From the NCBI RefSeq assembly GCF_965363235.1, contig NC_134841.1, positions 32,951,440 to 33,015,439 on the forward strand: DNA of 64,000 nt. The letters are read 5' to 3'. Both the position numbers and the translations under genes were made by a program. Under the pieces are notes generated by a model. The model made no database searches, had not been told where the DNA came from, and saw only the letters and a program-made list of their open reading frames with translations. How positions within the stretch are numbered: the stretch's first letter is position 1; every line of letters starts with the position of its first letter. Shown here piece after piece: positions 24,901-38,100 of this stretch. Source of the stretch: Mytilus galloprovincialis. Taxonomy: Eukaryota > Mollusca > Bivalvia > Mytilida > Mytilidae.

Positions 24901-27900
24901 GACTAAGCAGCAGTTGTGTACACAGGGTAATTCAAGGATATCTATCCATAACGAAAAGTTTACTACAATCAGTTAGTGAATTATCATGACTATAACAACT
25001 CTTTAACAGTAATTTTTTGGGGCTTTTCAAATTTATTTTTTATTATTATAAGTGTACCCTGGCTTTTTTTACAGCAACAAAACCTCCATCACTTAAATAA
25101 GGTAATGGGATCAATGCTGTAAATTCAGAAACTTTTGTGAATTTTTATTTATTGTGAATAAGTTAACTCATTCATGTCCAGTGTACAATGATTAATCAAT
25201 ATTGTAGACATCGCAATATCTACAATGTTAACACGATATTGTGTCAACATTGTTTACATTGTTTGAACCCTTATATATTGTTTACATCGTTGACATCGTT
25301 AACATTGCGATGTATACAATCTAGAAAATATAATGTGTTTACATTGTTTACATCACACGATGTATACAATGTTAACACGATGTTGTGTCAACATCGTATA
25401 CATTGTTTCAACCCTTATATATTATTTACATCGTTGACATCGTTAACATCGCGATGTATACAATGTTAACATGATGTTGTGTCAACATCGTATACATTGT
25501 TTCAACCCTTATATATTGTTTTACATTGTATTAACTCTTATGTATTGCTAACATCGTTGACATCGTAAACATCGTGATGTATACATTTTGTGTTTACATT
25601 GTTTACATCGCCATATAAACTATGTTGACACTATTTTGTGTCAAATTAGAGCTATAACATCACATTGTAAACTGTATACATGTAATCGACAAACTTCATT
25701 GAATAATTATTATATAAATGAATAAAAAAACTTTTTTTTTAATATTTTCAACATCACAATGTATACGATTTAAACGATGTAAATACAAAGGTATAGACTT
25801 GGTACACATCATTCATACGATGTTGACGATGTAAATGATGTATAAACGATATTGTCAACATCACGATGTTAACGATGTAAACAGAAAAGTTATAGAGTCG
25901 ATATACAACATAAACACGATGTTGACACGATATTGTCAACATTGCGATGTATGCGATGTATACGATGTGAACGATGTAAACACAAAGGTAAAGACTTGGT
26001 TCACAACATCTATACAATGTTGACGATGTAAAAACGATATTGTCAACATCACAATGTATACGATGTGAACGATGAAAAAAGAAAGGTAGGGACTATTTAT
26101 TCAACATAAACACGATGTTGACACGATATTGTTAACATTACGATGTGAACGATGTAAACACAAAGATTAAGACTTGGTTTACAACATTTATACAATGTTG
26201 ACAATGTAAAAACGATATTGTCAACATCACGATGTATACAATGTGAACGATGTAAACACAAAGGTAAAGATTGGGTTCTCAACATCTATACAATGTTGAC
26301 AATGTAAAAATGATATTGTCAACATCACGATGTATACGATGTCAACGATGTAAACGATGTAAACAGAAAGTTATAGAGTCGATATAAAACATAAACACGA
26401 TGTTGACACGACATTGTTAACATCACGAATATACGATGTGATCTATGTAAACACAAAGGTACAGAACATATAGATAGGATACAATGTAAACACAATAACT
26501 ACACTATAAAGTTGACATTGCGATGTTGACAATATCGACAAAACATCGTGCACTGGACATTCTTCAGTTGACTTGGTAAAGACAAAAAAAAAAATGTGCT
26601 TGTTAAAACTTGCATTCTGACTTTAAATATAACTGTATGCAGATTTGACTGAAATCGCAATAATTAATATTGCATTTTTGTCAATTGTTAAATAATAGCA
26701 TGAATAATTGCACTGAAAAATCCACTAAGATGATGTTGATAAAAATTAGATATCATAACTCACTAATCCCCAAAGCAGACATAATTGCAAAGGCATGCAT
26801 CTCCACTTACTTGTAAAACTTTTACATTTTTTAAAGCTTTAATACCTTAATGGCATCTCTCCTTTTCTGTTCTGCATGAGTGTGTGCTTCACGTCGACGA
26901 TCTTTATATGTCATTGTTTGTTTGTTTGTATCACTGTCTTCATCATCTGCAAACATTTTATAACAGTTTTATTCCCAACATTTACAAATGTATGTAATTC
27001 CCAACATTTATTACCATAACTGGCTGTGTATATTACACATTTTTGTATAATATGTACCTTTTGACTTAAAAAATCATGAAAAAAAAGTCTTGTTAACTGT
27101 AAAAACTAAAAAGTCTTTGAAAGGGGACTTTTTAACCATGTAGTTAATCATTGATTAAGTCTAGGTAAGTATTTTTGTTTTGTAATATTTTTGTTTAATC
27201 TCTTAATATTAAGTAATAAACAATGAAATGGTAGAGCTTTTACATGTATCTTTAAAAGTAACATTGATTTAGAATAAGTGCACTTGATCATTAAAATTGT
27301 AGAATTTGATGTTCCTTTTGTTTATTGTAGTGAATGAATTTAAATCATGTTCTTAGTAAGGGTTCATCTTTTAGTTTAATGACTACTTATAAATCAAAAC
27401 AAAGAAATTTTATAAATGAGTTACAACTTACAACTGTCCTAGGCAAACGATGATTGTGACACATCTTTGTGGTATAGAGATGGTATCACTACATAATTAT
27501 TTCCCTTACCTGTATTATGTGCAGACGATGCTGAAGACATACATCCCTGTGGTATAGAGCCTGTACTACTTGTCCGTGAGAAAGAAAATCTGTTATTGTG
27601 GGTAGGACTTACAGTCTCTACTTTCATCAGATTTTCATCTGTAGAAAAAAAGCATAATACATTTGTATTGGAAATTTCCAGAGAATTCATATTGTTTGGT
27701 TACTGACTATTTGATATTATTCCCCAAATTTCTTTCTATTCACATTTTTATTGATACATGTTTCAGATAATTGATTTATTTTGTAAAAGACTGTCATGAT
27801 TTGGTGTGAATAATGTTGATAATAGATTTGAAAAGTGCATTAGCTTCGGGATATTGAAAAAAATAAAATATATTTTTTTGGTTCAATTATTAATCATAAA

Positions 27901-28891
27901 GTACTATCATGACTATGAAACATAAGAATGCCAAATATTTCAAAAATGGAAAGAAAGCTTTCTTCTTTCTGTTAAATTTACATGTGAATTGGTACAACAA
28001 ATTTTAATTATGGTATAAGTTGTTTGACAGGCATATCATGGTTTACAGTACACAATAATTTCAGTGTTCTCCCAAGGGCCTTAACACACTGTGGAAACCT
28101 GGTATTATATTTTCTACCATGGTTCTATCTTTATGATTTTATAATTGAATGTATAGGGGCCATGGTGCTATATTTTTTTGTAAAACAGTTCAATGTTAAT
28201 TTCCATGGTGTCTGTGATATTTAAAAATTCTGGGGATCACAGGATATGAAATAATCATGACAAAAGTGGTTGAATAATTTTCCACATTTTTTGCTAAAAA
28301 TTATTTAGTGTCATAATCTACCTGTTTGTATTTATAGTTACTAGGGTTTTTTTTGCACTAATTGAGTACATGTATATAAAATTGAGAATGGAAATGGGGA
28401 ATGTGTCAAAGAGACAACAACCCGCCCAAATAAAAAACAACAGCAGAGGGTCACCAACAGGTCTTCAATGTAGCGAGAAATTCCCGCACCCGGAGGCGTC
28501 CTTCAGCTGGCCCCTAAACAAATTATATACTAGTCCAGTGATAATGAACGCCATACTAATTTCCAAATTGTACACAAGAAACTAAAATTAAAATAATACA
28601 AGACTAACAAAGGCCAGAGGCTCCTGACTTGGGACAGGCGCAAAAATGCGGCGGGGTTAAACATGTTTGTGAGATCTCAACCCTCCCCCTATACCTCTAA
28701 CCAATGTAGTAAAGTAAATAAATATATGTATATACAATGTATTAAAATTATAAATCTTTTGAAATTTTCATAATCATTTTGGAATGTAAGTTTGTAAAAT
28801 AATGAAAAAAATAAAATAATTATGCTTACCCAAGAACAAACAACTCACCTTTTTTGTCAAAGCTAATATCACTATAGCTACTATCAGCCAT
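18999..28891 (-). CDS. MLX: MLX, Max-like protein X (bHLH-zipper transcription factor)
   Basis: Eight coding exons on the reverse strand: 28891-28849, 27638-27510, 26946-26846, 23537-23441, 21900-21801, 20297-20213, 19748-19638 and 19046-18999. All have GT..AG borders and matching phases (714 nt, 237 aa). The basic helix-loop-helix spans residues 74-131: AHTHAEQKRRDAIK keeps the His, Glu and Arg that contact the E-box, followed by GYEELQNIVPTCQ, GSQKLSKATVLQ and IDYIQYL. The zipper follows (LRKEVMALKIMK). The C-terminal region (158-237; MDTLFQSFHA, ELSACVFQWLEEYCKPQ) matches the DCD domain that holds MLX in the cytosol and supports pairing. In animals MLX pairs with MondoA/ChREBP or MNT/MXD proteins to read glucose state. 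The N-terminus contains SSASSAHNTDDEDSD, as in vertebrate MLX. Length is close to the known 214-298 aa isoforms. An acceptor 35 nt upstream of the ATG implies a separate 5'UTR exon. Introns are filled with repeats. Confidence 0.96.
20625..21088 (+). repeat. 29-bp minisatellite, 16 units
   Basis: Direct tandem units of TGATTTATTGTTGTCGGTCT plus AATGTCCAC with no spacers; the main variants are CTTATG versus CTAATG. It sits in MLX intron 6 (between exons 6 and 5 in window order). Confidence 0.95.
21205..21668 (+). repeat. Repeat element with ATACCCCCGC ends and internal duplication
   Basis: ATACCCCCGC near the left end pairs with GCGGGGGTAT at the right. Inside, a unit of about 180 bp (GTGTTCGGTAAACAGGAAGT .. 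TTGTAGTTCCTGAGAAAAAT) occurs twice, followed by a GGACGGACAGACTGACTGAC-type tail. The layout matches other tandem-unit elements in this window. Confidence 0.7.
22003..22852. mobile_element. Foldback element, about 850 bp
   Basis: The left arm from ATCATAGTTTTCCATAGATT through ACCTGTCCATTTAAACTTTT to ATCTATCACTCACT.GATTAA pairs with the complement at 22660-22850, and the inner parts also pair around ACTGCATGTGAT and TTTAAATCAGTG. Arms differ at roughly one base in ten by eye, so it is old. No ORF. It lies in MLX intron 4. Confidence 0.8.
23833..24800. mobile_element. Element with GGTCACACCTTA ends and GTCCGTT-rich interior
   Basis: GCCTCGGTCACACCTTA at the left pairs with TAAGGTGTGACCACAGC at the right. 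The interior is a degenerate iteration of the GTCCGTT motif, with units reading GTCCGTTTTGTCCGGT and similar. The ORFs across it are by-products of the iteration. It lies in MLX intron 3. Confidence 0.7.
25162..26572. mobile_element. Foldback element built of ACATCGTTTACATTG-type iterations
   Basis: Terminal blocks ATGTCCAGTGTACAATG and CATCGTGCACTGGACAT pair. The left half (25190-25640) is iterated in the ACATCG/ACATTG sense and the right half (25750-26540) in the CGATGT sense, so the element can fold over most of its length. The right half has higher-order units of about 200 bp containing GATGTTGACACGATATTGTC. It lies in MLX intron 3. Confidence 0.8.
28385..28735 (-). repeat. Dispersed repeat related to the PLE tail
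   Basis: Contains GGCTCCTGACTTGGGACAGG, GCGGCGGGGTTAAACATG and CTCAACCCTCCCCCTA, the reverse of the 54190-54270 part of the PLE tail. The other half (AGAGACAACAACCCG, GTCTTCAATGTAGCGAGAAA, CCCGCACCCGGAGGCG) is specific to this subfamily. It lies in MLX intron 1. The 71-codon ORF across it is not a gene. Confidence 0.7.
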
Positions 28892-29301
28892 TTTATTTGC
28901 TATTTGCTACAACATGTTAAACATCTAAAAAGTGAAAAACAAAATATTTTTACTAATGGCATATATCTATTGTTACTATAAGCTGCACTATGAAAACTAA
29001 GCTGCAATAACACAGATCGAGAAAGATCCTCATAAATATGTAAATGTATCAGTTTATAGTAATGAAAATTTACTTTTAATTTTAGTATACTTGCTTTCAT
29101 GGCACAACCATTCATAAAAAGTTACATTTTGTCCCAAGACAGCTTGACTGAAATATTTGGATAAAAAAATTACCTACATTGATTTAAAAAACTCATGTTA
29201 CACATGTATGCTATTGTCTTTAAGTCAAAACCCTACGGATTGGTGTGGGGTTGAAACAAAATTGTTGCTGTGCTTGCCCTGAATGAGGATAGGAATGGCC
29301 T

Positions 29302-29578
29302 TTACCGTCAGGCGTTATAAACTGTTATTTTTAGCTAAAACTTCACCTTGATTTGTCAAAATATCTATCATGATTCATCAAAATATCCTTATAGTGATTC
29401 ATCAGAGGTAATTACTGTTAATGTTATTTTTGGAAAATTTTTGTGTGATTTATTAAAATCAGTTGATTATTTTCATAATCTAAAAGAAAGTGCACATTTA
29501 TCCACATGCACCAAAAATTACCGTTAACATCACTTGGCTAGAATTTTTACCGTTATTTGTCACGAAGGAACCCCCATA
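29302..29578 (+). repeat. Dispersed repeat family F, uninterrupted copy
   Basis: Runs from CCGTCAGGCGTTATAAAC to TTTTTACCGTTATTTGTCAC. It serves as the empty-site reference for the interrupted copy at 16245-17290. Confidence 0.65.
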
Positions 29579-30429
29579 CACGTATTCGCTATTTGGAGAT
29601 CTGTCCCTCATAAACTTTTGACGTCATACAACAAACACTTTTTCATTTTGGTGTCAGATATTTTCTATTATGCCATCAAAATTTTACGGGAACTTTTGTG
29701 ATGTCGTGTTATGGCGGACAAATAGCAATTAGGTGTATAACGACCCTCCTGAATATTCTATTCCACATATTACTTAAATAATAATTTTTTTTTAGTGTCA
29801 TGGAAATTTAATTATTCATCGATAGATCTGTATAAAAGACAACATCAATAATATCTAAATATAGATCATGATTAAGTCCAATGTAAATCTGGATCACTGC
29901 CACAGGATGTCAATTTTTTGTCATGAGATAAAGTTTACAAACAGTAACTTCAGCAAGCAGCAAGGGCAATTATATCAATAAGTTTCCATTTCAATGTAAA
30001 AAAAATCTTGTTAACTACTACTACGGCGGTGTTAAACGACCTAAACAGCCCAAAGTTTGGTGTAATTTCAATTTGGCTGAGTTTACCTGATTATTTTCAG
30101 TCCGAAATTCCACTTGTTTACTAGTGAGTTCTTCACTGTTGAGGTAAAAATATCGCAATTTGTCAATCATAATCTTTTGTACGTTTTTAATTAGGGTCTC
30201 GCAAGGAAAAAGAAAAAAAATTACAAGCAGAAAATTGACATTGATCATTTTCCAGCAAAGTTGTGAAACTTTTTATTTACCTGTTTACCTGTGTAAAATT
30301 CAGTCAGTAACATAATTATCGAACAGTTTGTAGTTACAAAAATCAGTCTATAGAATGATCATAAAATCCCTAAATTTACAAATAAATTAACCAAATTAAA
30401 TCACTTATACCATGTATACTATAGTTTAA
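29579..30429. other. MLX/POLR2M intergenic stretch, left part
   Basis: No gene is certain. A reverse ORF at 30248-30021 begins with a hydrophobic stretch (MINVNFLLVIFFLFPC), and its reading frame crosses a donor-like CAG/GTAAAC at 30087, so it could be an exon, possibly an upstream MLX 5' exon. There is no corroboration. Confidence 0.3.
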
Positions 30430-30715
30430 ATAGTATAGTTATACTGGCATGAAAATACGGATTTTTTGTGTTATTAAAATTTGCTGTTACAAAATATTAG
30501 AAATTATTATAAATTAAGGAATGTATCTCCCTGATGCAAAGCTCTGATTCCTTTCACGAATTTGGCTATACTTTTTTGACCTTTTGGATTATAGCTCTTC
30601 ATCTTTTATATAAGCTTTGGATTTCAAATATTTTAGCCACGAGCATCACTGAAGAGACATATATTTTCGAAATGCGCATCTGGTGCAACAAAATTGGTAC
30701 CGTTGATTTTATTAT
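30430..30715 (+). repeat. Dispersed repeat family E
   Basis: Forward copy containing ACTGGCATGAAAATACGGAT, GGAATGTATCTCCCTGATGC, CACGAGCATCACTGAAGAGA and GAAATGCGCATCTGGTGCAA. It matches 1-222 (inverted) and 60480-60830. Confidence 0.85.
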
Positions 30716-32169
30716 AGAAAAACTTCAAAACGTAAAACAAAATAACCAAAATCACCTTAAAAATAACTATTTAATTGTACCTGCTAAAAGAAAATAAATA
30801 TATATATATACATATTCTGGCATCAGACTCTGACTTCTTTTGAACTGAATTTTTCTGTGTTTGTTTTTTCTACACTGGCTTGCGCCCAGAGATAAACAAA
30901 TTGTAAAAGGGGAGGGTTGAGATTTTAAAGGGAAACTTCGCCAAAAAATCAAAAATTGATATTATGTCCATTCTGTATAAAAATGCTCAAATTCATAGAT
31001 ATTAAAGTTTTATTCTGCTACACTGTAGATAGAGATCATCAGCCATTTTAAATTTAGAGTGTCAATTCCCTGTGTGCTGCCATTTTGTCATCTTCTCCGT
31101 TCAGAAACCACGATGTTTCTATAAACCACAAAGGACCAAAACTATAGTAACCTGATGTAGTTGTAATTGCGTGTCGATATCTTGTCAATTGTACAGTTGT
31201 TTTATCTGACTAAATAACTTGATACAGAAAATGTTATTATTTTCTAAATAACCATGGTCTGTCATTTTAAAACTGTTTATATTGGAATTAGTTAAAGAGT
31301 CAAAGTTTGAATCATAAATAAGTGTTCAGTGAAAATTGTTTTCGAAAATCCAATTTGTTCATATTCATAATTCTTTTATGTGATTTAAATAAATTTGGAC
31401 CTTCCCTAGCATGGCTAAAGGTATTAACCCCTAAGTTATTTTTAGATGACACGTCCAGGTATTCAAACGATTTCCTGTCGGACTTGCAAGTTCATGCATC
31501 ATTTCACTTCTGAGGGTATTGAGGAGTGTACACGGCCGATAACTTGTAACAGTTTCCATTTTGAACTATCAGGTGTATAATATACATCTCTGTCTTGCTT
31601 GTCCGAAAGTGATATACTAGTCATTAATAAACTCATACGCTTGTTTATAAATAACATTTCTGGTGAAAAGAATAGTATTTATAAAAATCTACTTACATTT
31701 TCCCAAATTTACTCTTGGAAAAAATATGTAAATAGATTTTTATTTTATCAAATCTTTTTTTTATTTGGTATTATTTAGATTTTTATAAAGATAAAAAATT
31801 TTTAAAAAATCTTCATGATCTTCAATGTTGATTATGTTTCATTTTACATGTACATGTAAAAGTCAGTTTTTGCTGCAATATTTTCCATTGATACATGATT
31901 AATTTCAAGAGAAAAGACTATACTTTGCAATATTTATACATATTTGTTACTGTTGTAACTTGTTCATGTTGGTTCTGAAAAGTAAAGAAAAAAGCTGTTT
32001 CAGACATTAATAAAAAAAATGAATTTTATTACATCCTTAAACTTTCGCTTGTTGAAATACATTCAATTAGAATTGTTCCTTGTGCTTTCTATATAATATT
32101 AAAATTTTAAAAATTGACAACTGACAGGACAAAAGTTTTTAAATTGTTGTACATTTGTTGATTTTTTAG
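30716..32169. other. MLX/POLR2M intergenic stretch, right part
   Basis: No coding region supported. A POLR2M 5'UTR exon should lie somewhere here, because the start codon sits two bases after a TTTTTTAG acceptor, but I cannot place it. Confidence 0.4.
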
Positions 32170-32171
32170 AA

Positions 32172-35100
32172 ATGGAACACATACCACAGGATTACCTAGA
32201 AGGTAATTTGTCTACAAAATCTGTCACAGAGTTGAAAGAATTGTTGGAAAGGCAGAAAAAGCTGTTGAAGAAGGTGTAAGTTCATGAAGTTTTTGATATA
32301 TACATTTGTACAGTGATAACCTGCCTACATGCAGAGCTTTTTCTGTTTTATGTTCATGACTGAATTTTATGAGAATTCTGATTGCATTACTTACGAATGT
32401 CCATTGTGTGTCCTGGTTCTCTGTGTTACCTGAATCTTGTAATCACAATGATTTTGATATTCTGTAAAATACTCTGTGTTCTTGCATTTTTTATAACATG
32501 TACTTATGGTTACAAACCAAATAAGTCTATGAATCCTCGATTCACAAGTTCTTTAACAGTGGGGTCCATGCTTAGAATAACAGTATGTTGATAATGATTT
32601 TTTACTCTAGATGGTAAAAAATATTGAGTCTCTGGCTTTACAGTCATGTAAATTTAGTCAGAACTCAAGAGAACAAAGTTTATGCTCAGAACATGAAATT
32701 CAGCATTTATATTGGTTAATTTCTGATTCTGAGTACAATAATCATACTCTAAAAATATGTATGTAAGGCCTTGTCATAAAATGTTTGAGCATGATTTTTG
32801 TACTCAGACTTGAAAATCAACCAATCAAATTGCTGGATTTCATGTTTCGAGCATGATTTTTGTGCTCAGAGCACTGAGCAAAGTTTTATGCCTTGCTTTG
32901 TCATAAAATTGTTTGAGCATGCTTAACGTACTCTGACTCAGAAATCAACCAATCAAAATACATGATTTGGTGTTTCGAGCACAAATTTTGTACTCTAAGC
33001 ACCAAGTAAAGTTTGATGACCGAGGACCTAGGACTCATCATGTTCACAATAAATTCATATTGATAAACTCTATGTACTCAATGAGACATAATGAGTAGCT
33101 TTCATTATTTAAGATTTAGTTCATCAATGTCTTTTATAAATATATAAATTCCAATACGGTGGCAGTTTTGTAAGTTAATGTAGATGAAATCAGACAGAAG
33201 TGGTATGATTGACTGCGAGACAGTTGTTTACTTTACCATTACAAGTGGAGTTTGGGGGATACATTTAACTGTGAAATTTACCAAGTTTTTAAAAAATGAT
33301 TTTAAGTTTAGATAATTTTAGCTAATTAAATATGTGATTGAATATTTCAGAAAATTTCTAAAGACGTTGCCAGATGGAGGGGCAAAGGTGCAATCATTTG
33401 TTGAGAAACTACATAGAATGATCAGTGAGAGAATGGAGACTGAATTACAGGAATCAACAAACAGACAAATTATCTCCCCTTCACTAAACAGACAAGTTAT
33501 ATCCCCTTCAACTAAAGAAAATGTTAAACCCAAAGTGATTACTGAAGTTACAGGTCAAATGATAAAAAAGCCAGTTTCAAAATTCAAAATACAAAATCTT
33601 CAACAGTCTAGAGATGTACCAAAACAAAACAAAGACATACAAAAAGATTTTAGTGTAATGGTTCAAAATGAATCAGAATCAGTTTTATGTAATGCTGAAG
33701 GGAATGTACATATGGAACTTGAAAGAAATATGTCAAATTATGTACTGGAAAGAGACCAAGTTACAATAGAGGATATAGGAGAAACTTTAGAAAAAATGGA
33801 AATAAGTTCAGCAGACACTGATAGACATGAGACACCTCCTGCTGAAGAACACATACTGAGTGTGATAGAAAGAACCCATAGAAATAGAAAACGTGATACA
33901 ATTAAGCTTAATAGGTATACACATAAGGCATTCATTGTATTACTGAGTGGGATATAGAAATAGAAAATGACAAACACAAACACTTAATAGGTATACTCAT
34001 ATTAATTCATAGTATTATTGAGTGTGACAGAAAGAACACATAGAAATTAAAAATGTGATACACTTAAACTAAATAGGTATACTCATAGTCAATCATAGTA
34101 TTCTATTTCATTCAACAATTAGGAAAATTTATATTTATTAAGTCCTAAATATGTACCAAAAACTAATAGAAAAGTTTTCATTCATTTATGAAAGATGAAA
34201 TTTTGGGTAGATTCTAGAGAGTCTGCATATAATGAAACACTAAGGGACAAGCTTAAAAGTAAAGATAACTATTTGTCCTACCAAGGTTATATAATATATT
34301 GAACAAAAGCATGACAGATGACTGATGACAGACTATTTTAGAATAACTTAAATGTACAGGTATTGACTTGCCAATGAACAAGTACATATGCATAAGCATT
34401 CAAATGTTAAAAACTTTTGAAAAGCAATCTCACCAAAATGACTATTTTTTAAAAAGTAAATATGAACAACAACCACACCGTGACACATTGTGCAAGAATC
34501 ACATGATACCTGTAAAACAGGCTATATATATTTCCTAATATACGATATATCTTTTTTTTTACTCCTAAAAGATAACAAAGATTAATAATTTGAATATGAA
34601 TAGCAGTTTCTAATGATTTATTTATTTTGTCAGATATTTAAAGATTTCAAATATCGAAGATTTACCACCTGACCTAAGGAATCCTAAAAAAAACATGTTA
34701 ACTGAGACGTCAGAAACAAAACAGTCAAAAAAGAAAGTTGATTCTGTATGGGAAGAATCTGCAGTATGTCCACCTAAATATAAATACTCTGCAGCGCAGG
34801 AGATGTCTTTACAAGAATCCATGAAATTACAAGAAGAACAAGTGAGACACAGAGAGGTGAGTTAATTTGAAAAATGAGGCACACCATGGGGGTGTTCAAG
34901 TAATCACATAATCGCTAATATTTTACCAAATAATTATTTTTCTTAACAAGATAATTATAATCAAGAATACAGTCCTAGATTATCAAATAATCATGAAATA
35001 TTTGGTCTGGTAATCAAACAATCACTAAAAAGATGGCCAACGAAATCACATAATTATAAACCCCATGAGGAGGCTCAAAAGTATCTGACTGTACTTCGAG

Positions 35101-38100
35101 AACTTAAAGCTTCTTGCTGGAACTCTTAACAAACAAAAGAGTTATATTAATCTAAGTGGATTTCTGTAGAAGATGATGCTGTTATTAAAATCCCAGTTCA
35201 ATTACTTTGATATTATACATACTGTCTTATTTTCAAATTAATAAAACAGGCCATTTTAATCCAAATTTACTTTCCTGGGTTATCTTTCTTTAAAAAATAT
35301 GAAATAAGATTAAGATAAGACCTCTAATATATAAAAGAAGATCATAAGTGATTTGAAAATAATTATCAAAACAACTAGATATTGTGTGATAAAACCTTAC
35401 TACAGTACTTAGTAGAATTTGTAACATTCACTTCATTTGAACTCAAATGGCAGATTATCATTGGCAATTATACCATATTGCCTTATTTTAATATTATGAA
35501 GATCAATCTTTGAAAACACTCAAGGAAAAGAAGTAAAGTTTGACTCTCAATGTTCTCATTGAAATTGTTGAATCAAATAAGATTATTTTTATACCCCAGA
35601 CATAGCCGAGTAGGTATAAGGTTTTACCCTAATCCATCTGTACATATGTTCATCCATCCGTCTGTACATCCCAAAATTGGTTTCCATTCTCTAACTTAAG
35701 TTTGCCTCAACTGAATAGTATGCAACTTTTACACATGGCACTGGCTTATTACCTCAAAACACAGATCCAGTTTCAAATTTTTGTGCTGTTATTTTTACTG
35801 TTCTAGATTTATGCCCCTTTACACATGGAAATATTGATGGATTTTTCATTTCCATTCTCTTACTTTTAAAATTTGCCTCAACTAAATGTTATGAAACAAT
35901 GCTTATCACCACAAAACTCAGATCAAGTACAAATTTGGGTAGAGTCACTTTAATAGTTCCTGAGTAATATCCCTTTATAACTTTAATTGCAAGCTGGGGC
36001 ATCATTCGGTCCCATGGACACATTCCACATTTATTTTAATTTTAGAATAAAATGATCATGACTGCAAAGCAGTTTTTCCTTGAATTGGTTGTTTTACATC
36101 TAATTTTCAGCATCACACTGTCAATGATCAATCTAGATAAATAAACAAACATTTTTTTCATTTTTGTCGAGCCTGCAACTTTTGTTGCAGAAAGCTCGAC
36201 ATAGGGATAGTGATCCGGCGGCGGCGGCTACGGCGGCGGCGTTAGCTAACTTCTTAAAAGCTTTATATTTTAGAAGGTGGAAGACCTGGATGCTTCATAC
36301 TTTGTATATAGATGCCTCATGTTACGAAGTTTCCATCAGTCACATGTCCAATGTCCTTGACCTCATTTTCATGGTTCAGTGACCACTTGAAAAAAAAGTT
36401 CAAATTTTTTGTAATGTTGAATTCTCTCTTATTATAAGTAATAGGATAACTATATTTGATATGTGCGTACCTTGCAAGGTCCTCATGTCTGTCAGACAGT
36501 TTTCACTTGACCTCGACCTCATTTCATGGAGTAGTGAACAAGGTTAAGTTTTGGTGGTCAAGTCCATATCTCAGATACTATAAGCAATAGGGCTAGTATA
36601 TTCGGTGTATGGAAGGACTGTAAGGTGTACATGTCCAACTGGCAGGTGTCATCTGACCTTGACCTCATTTTCATGGTTCAGTGGTTATAGTTAAATTTTT
36701 GTGTTTTGGTCTGTTGTTCTCATACTATATGCAATAGGTCTACTATATTTGTTGTATGGAATGATTGTAAGGTGTACATGTCTAGCGGGCAGATGTCATG
36801 TGACCTTGACCTCATTTTCATGGTTCAGTGGTCAAAGTTAAGTTTTTGAGTTTTGGTCTTTTTATCTAATACTATATGCCATAGGTCAATTATATTTATT
36901 GTATGTAAATATTTAATGATCTTTATGTCAGTCGCACAGGTTTTATTTGACCGTGACCTCATTTTCACGGTTCATTGCACAGTGTTAAGTTTTTATATGA
37001 CCACAAAAATTTTAATTTTTTGGTCGTATATTGCTATCACGTTGGCGTCGTCGTCGTCCGAATACTTTTAGTTTTCGCTCTCTAACTTTAGTAAAAGTGA
37101 ATAGAAATCAATGAAATTTTAACACAAGGTTTATGACCACAAAAGGAAGGTTGGGATTGATTTTGGGAGTTTTGGTCCCAACATTTTAGGAATTAGGGGC
37201 CAAAAAGGGCCCAAATAAGCATTTTCTTGGTTTTCGCACTATAACTTTAGTTTAAGTGAATAGAAATCTATGAAATTTTGACACAAGGTTTATGACCACA
37301 AAAGAAAGGTTGGGATTGATTTTGGGAGTTTTGGTTCCAACAGTTTAGGAATTAAGGGCCAAAAAAGGGCCCAAATAAGCATTATTCTTGGTTTTCGCAC
37401 AATAACTTTAGTATAAGTAAATAGAAATCTATGCAATTTTAACACAAGGTTTATGACCACAAAAGGAAGGTTGGGATTGATTTTTGGAGTTGAGGTCACA
37501 ACAGTTTAGGAATTAAGGGCCAAAAAAGGGCCCAAATAAGCATTATTCTTGGTTTTCGCACAATAACTTTAGTATAAGTAAATAGAAATCTATGAAATTT
37601 AAACACAAGGTTTATGACCATAAAAGGAAGGTTGGGTTTGATTTTGGGAGTTTTGGTCCTAACAGTTTAGGAATAAGGGGCCCAAAGGGTTCAAAATTGA
37701 ACTTTGTGTGATTTCATCAAAAATTGAATAATTGGGGTTCTTTGATATGCCGAATCTAACTATGTATGTAGATTCTTAATTTTTGGTCCCGTTTTCAAAT
37801 TGGTATACATTAAGGTCCAAAGGGTCCAAAATTAAACTTAGTTTGATTTTAACAAAATTGAATCCTTGGGGTTCTTTGATATGCTGAATTTAAAAATGTA
37901 CTTAGATTTTTAATTATTGGCCTAGTTTTCAAGTTGGTCCAAATGGGGGTCCAAAATTAAATTTTGTTTGATTTCATCAAAAATTGAATAAATGGGTTCT
38001 TTGATATGCCAAATCTAACTGAGTATGTAGATTCTTAATTTTTGGTCCAGTTTTCAAATTGGTCTACATTAAGGTCCAAAGGGTCCAAAATTAAACTAAG

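Noticed and set aside
25188-26285. Cys/His/Tyr-rich ORFs on both strands
   Set aside because: By-products of the short-word iterations in the foldback element, not zinc-finger genes.
27439-27512. Extension of MLX exon 2 past its donor
   Set aside because: The open frame ends soon after in a stop and would remove the DNA-binding domain; the normal donor joins in phase to the conserved next exon.
30021-30248. 75-codon reverse ORF with hydrophobic start
   Set aside because: A donor-like site lies inside it, but no partner exon in phase and no recognisable domain; kept only as a possible 5' exon.
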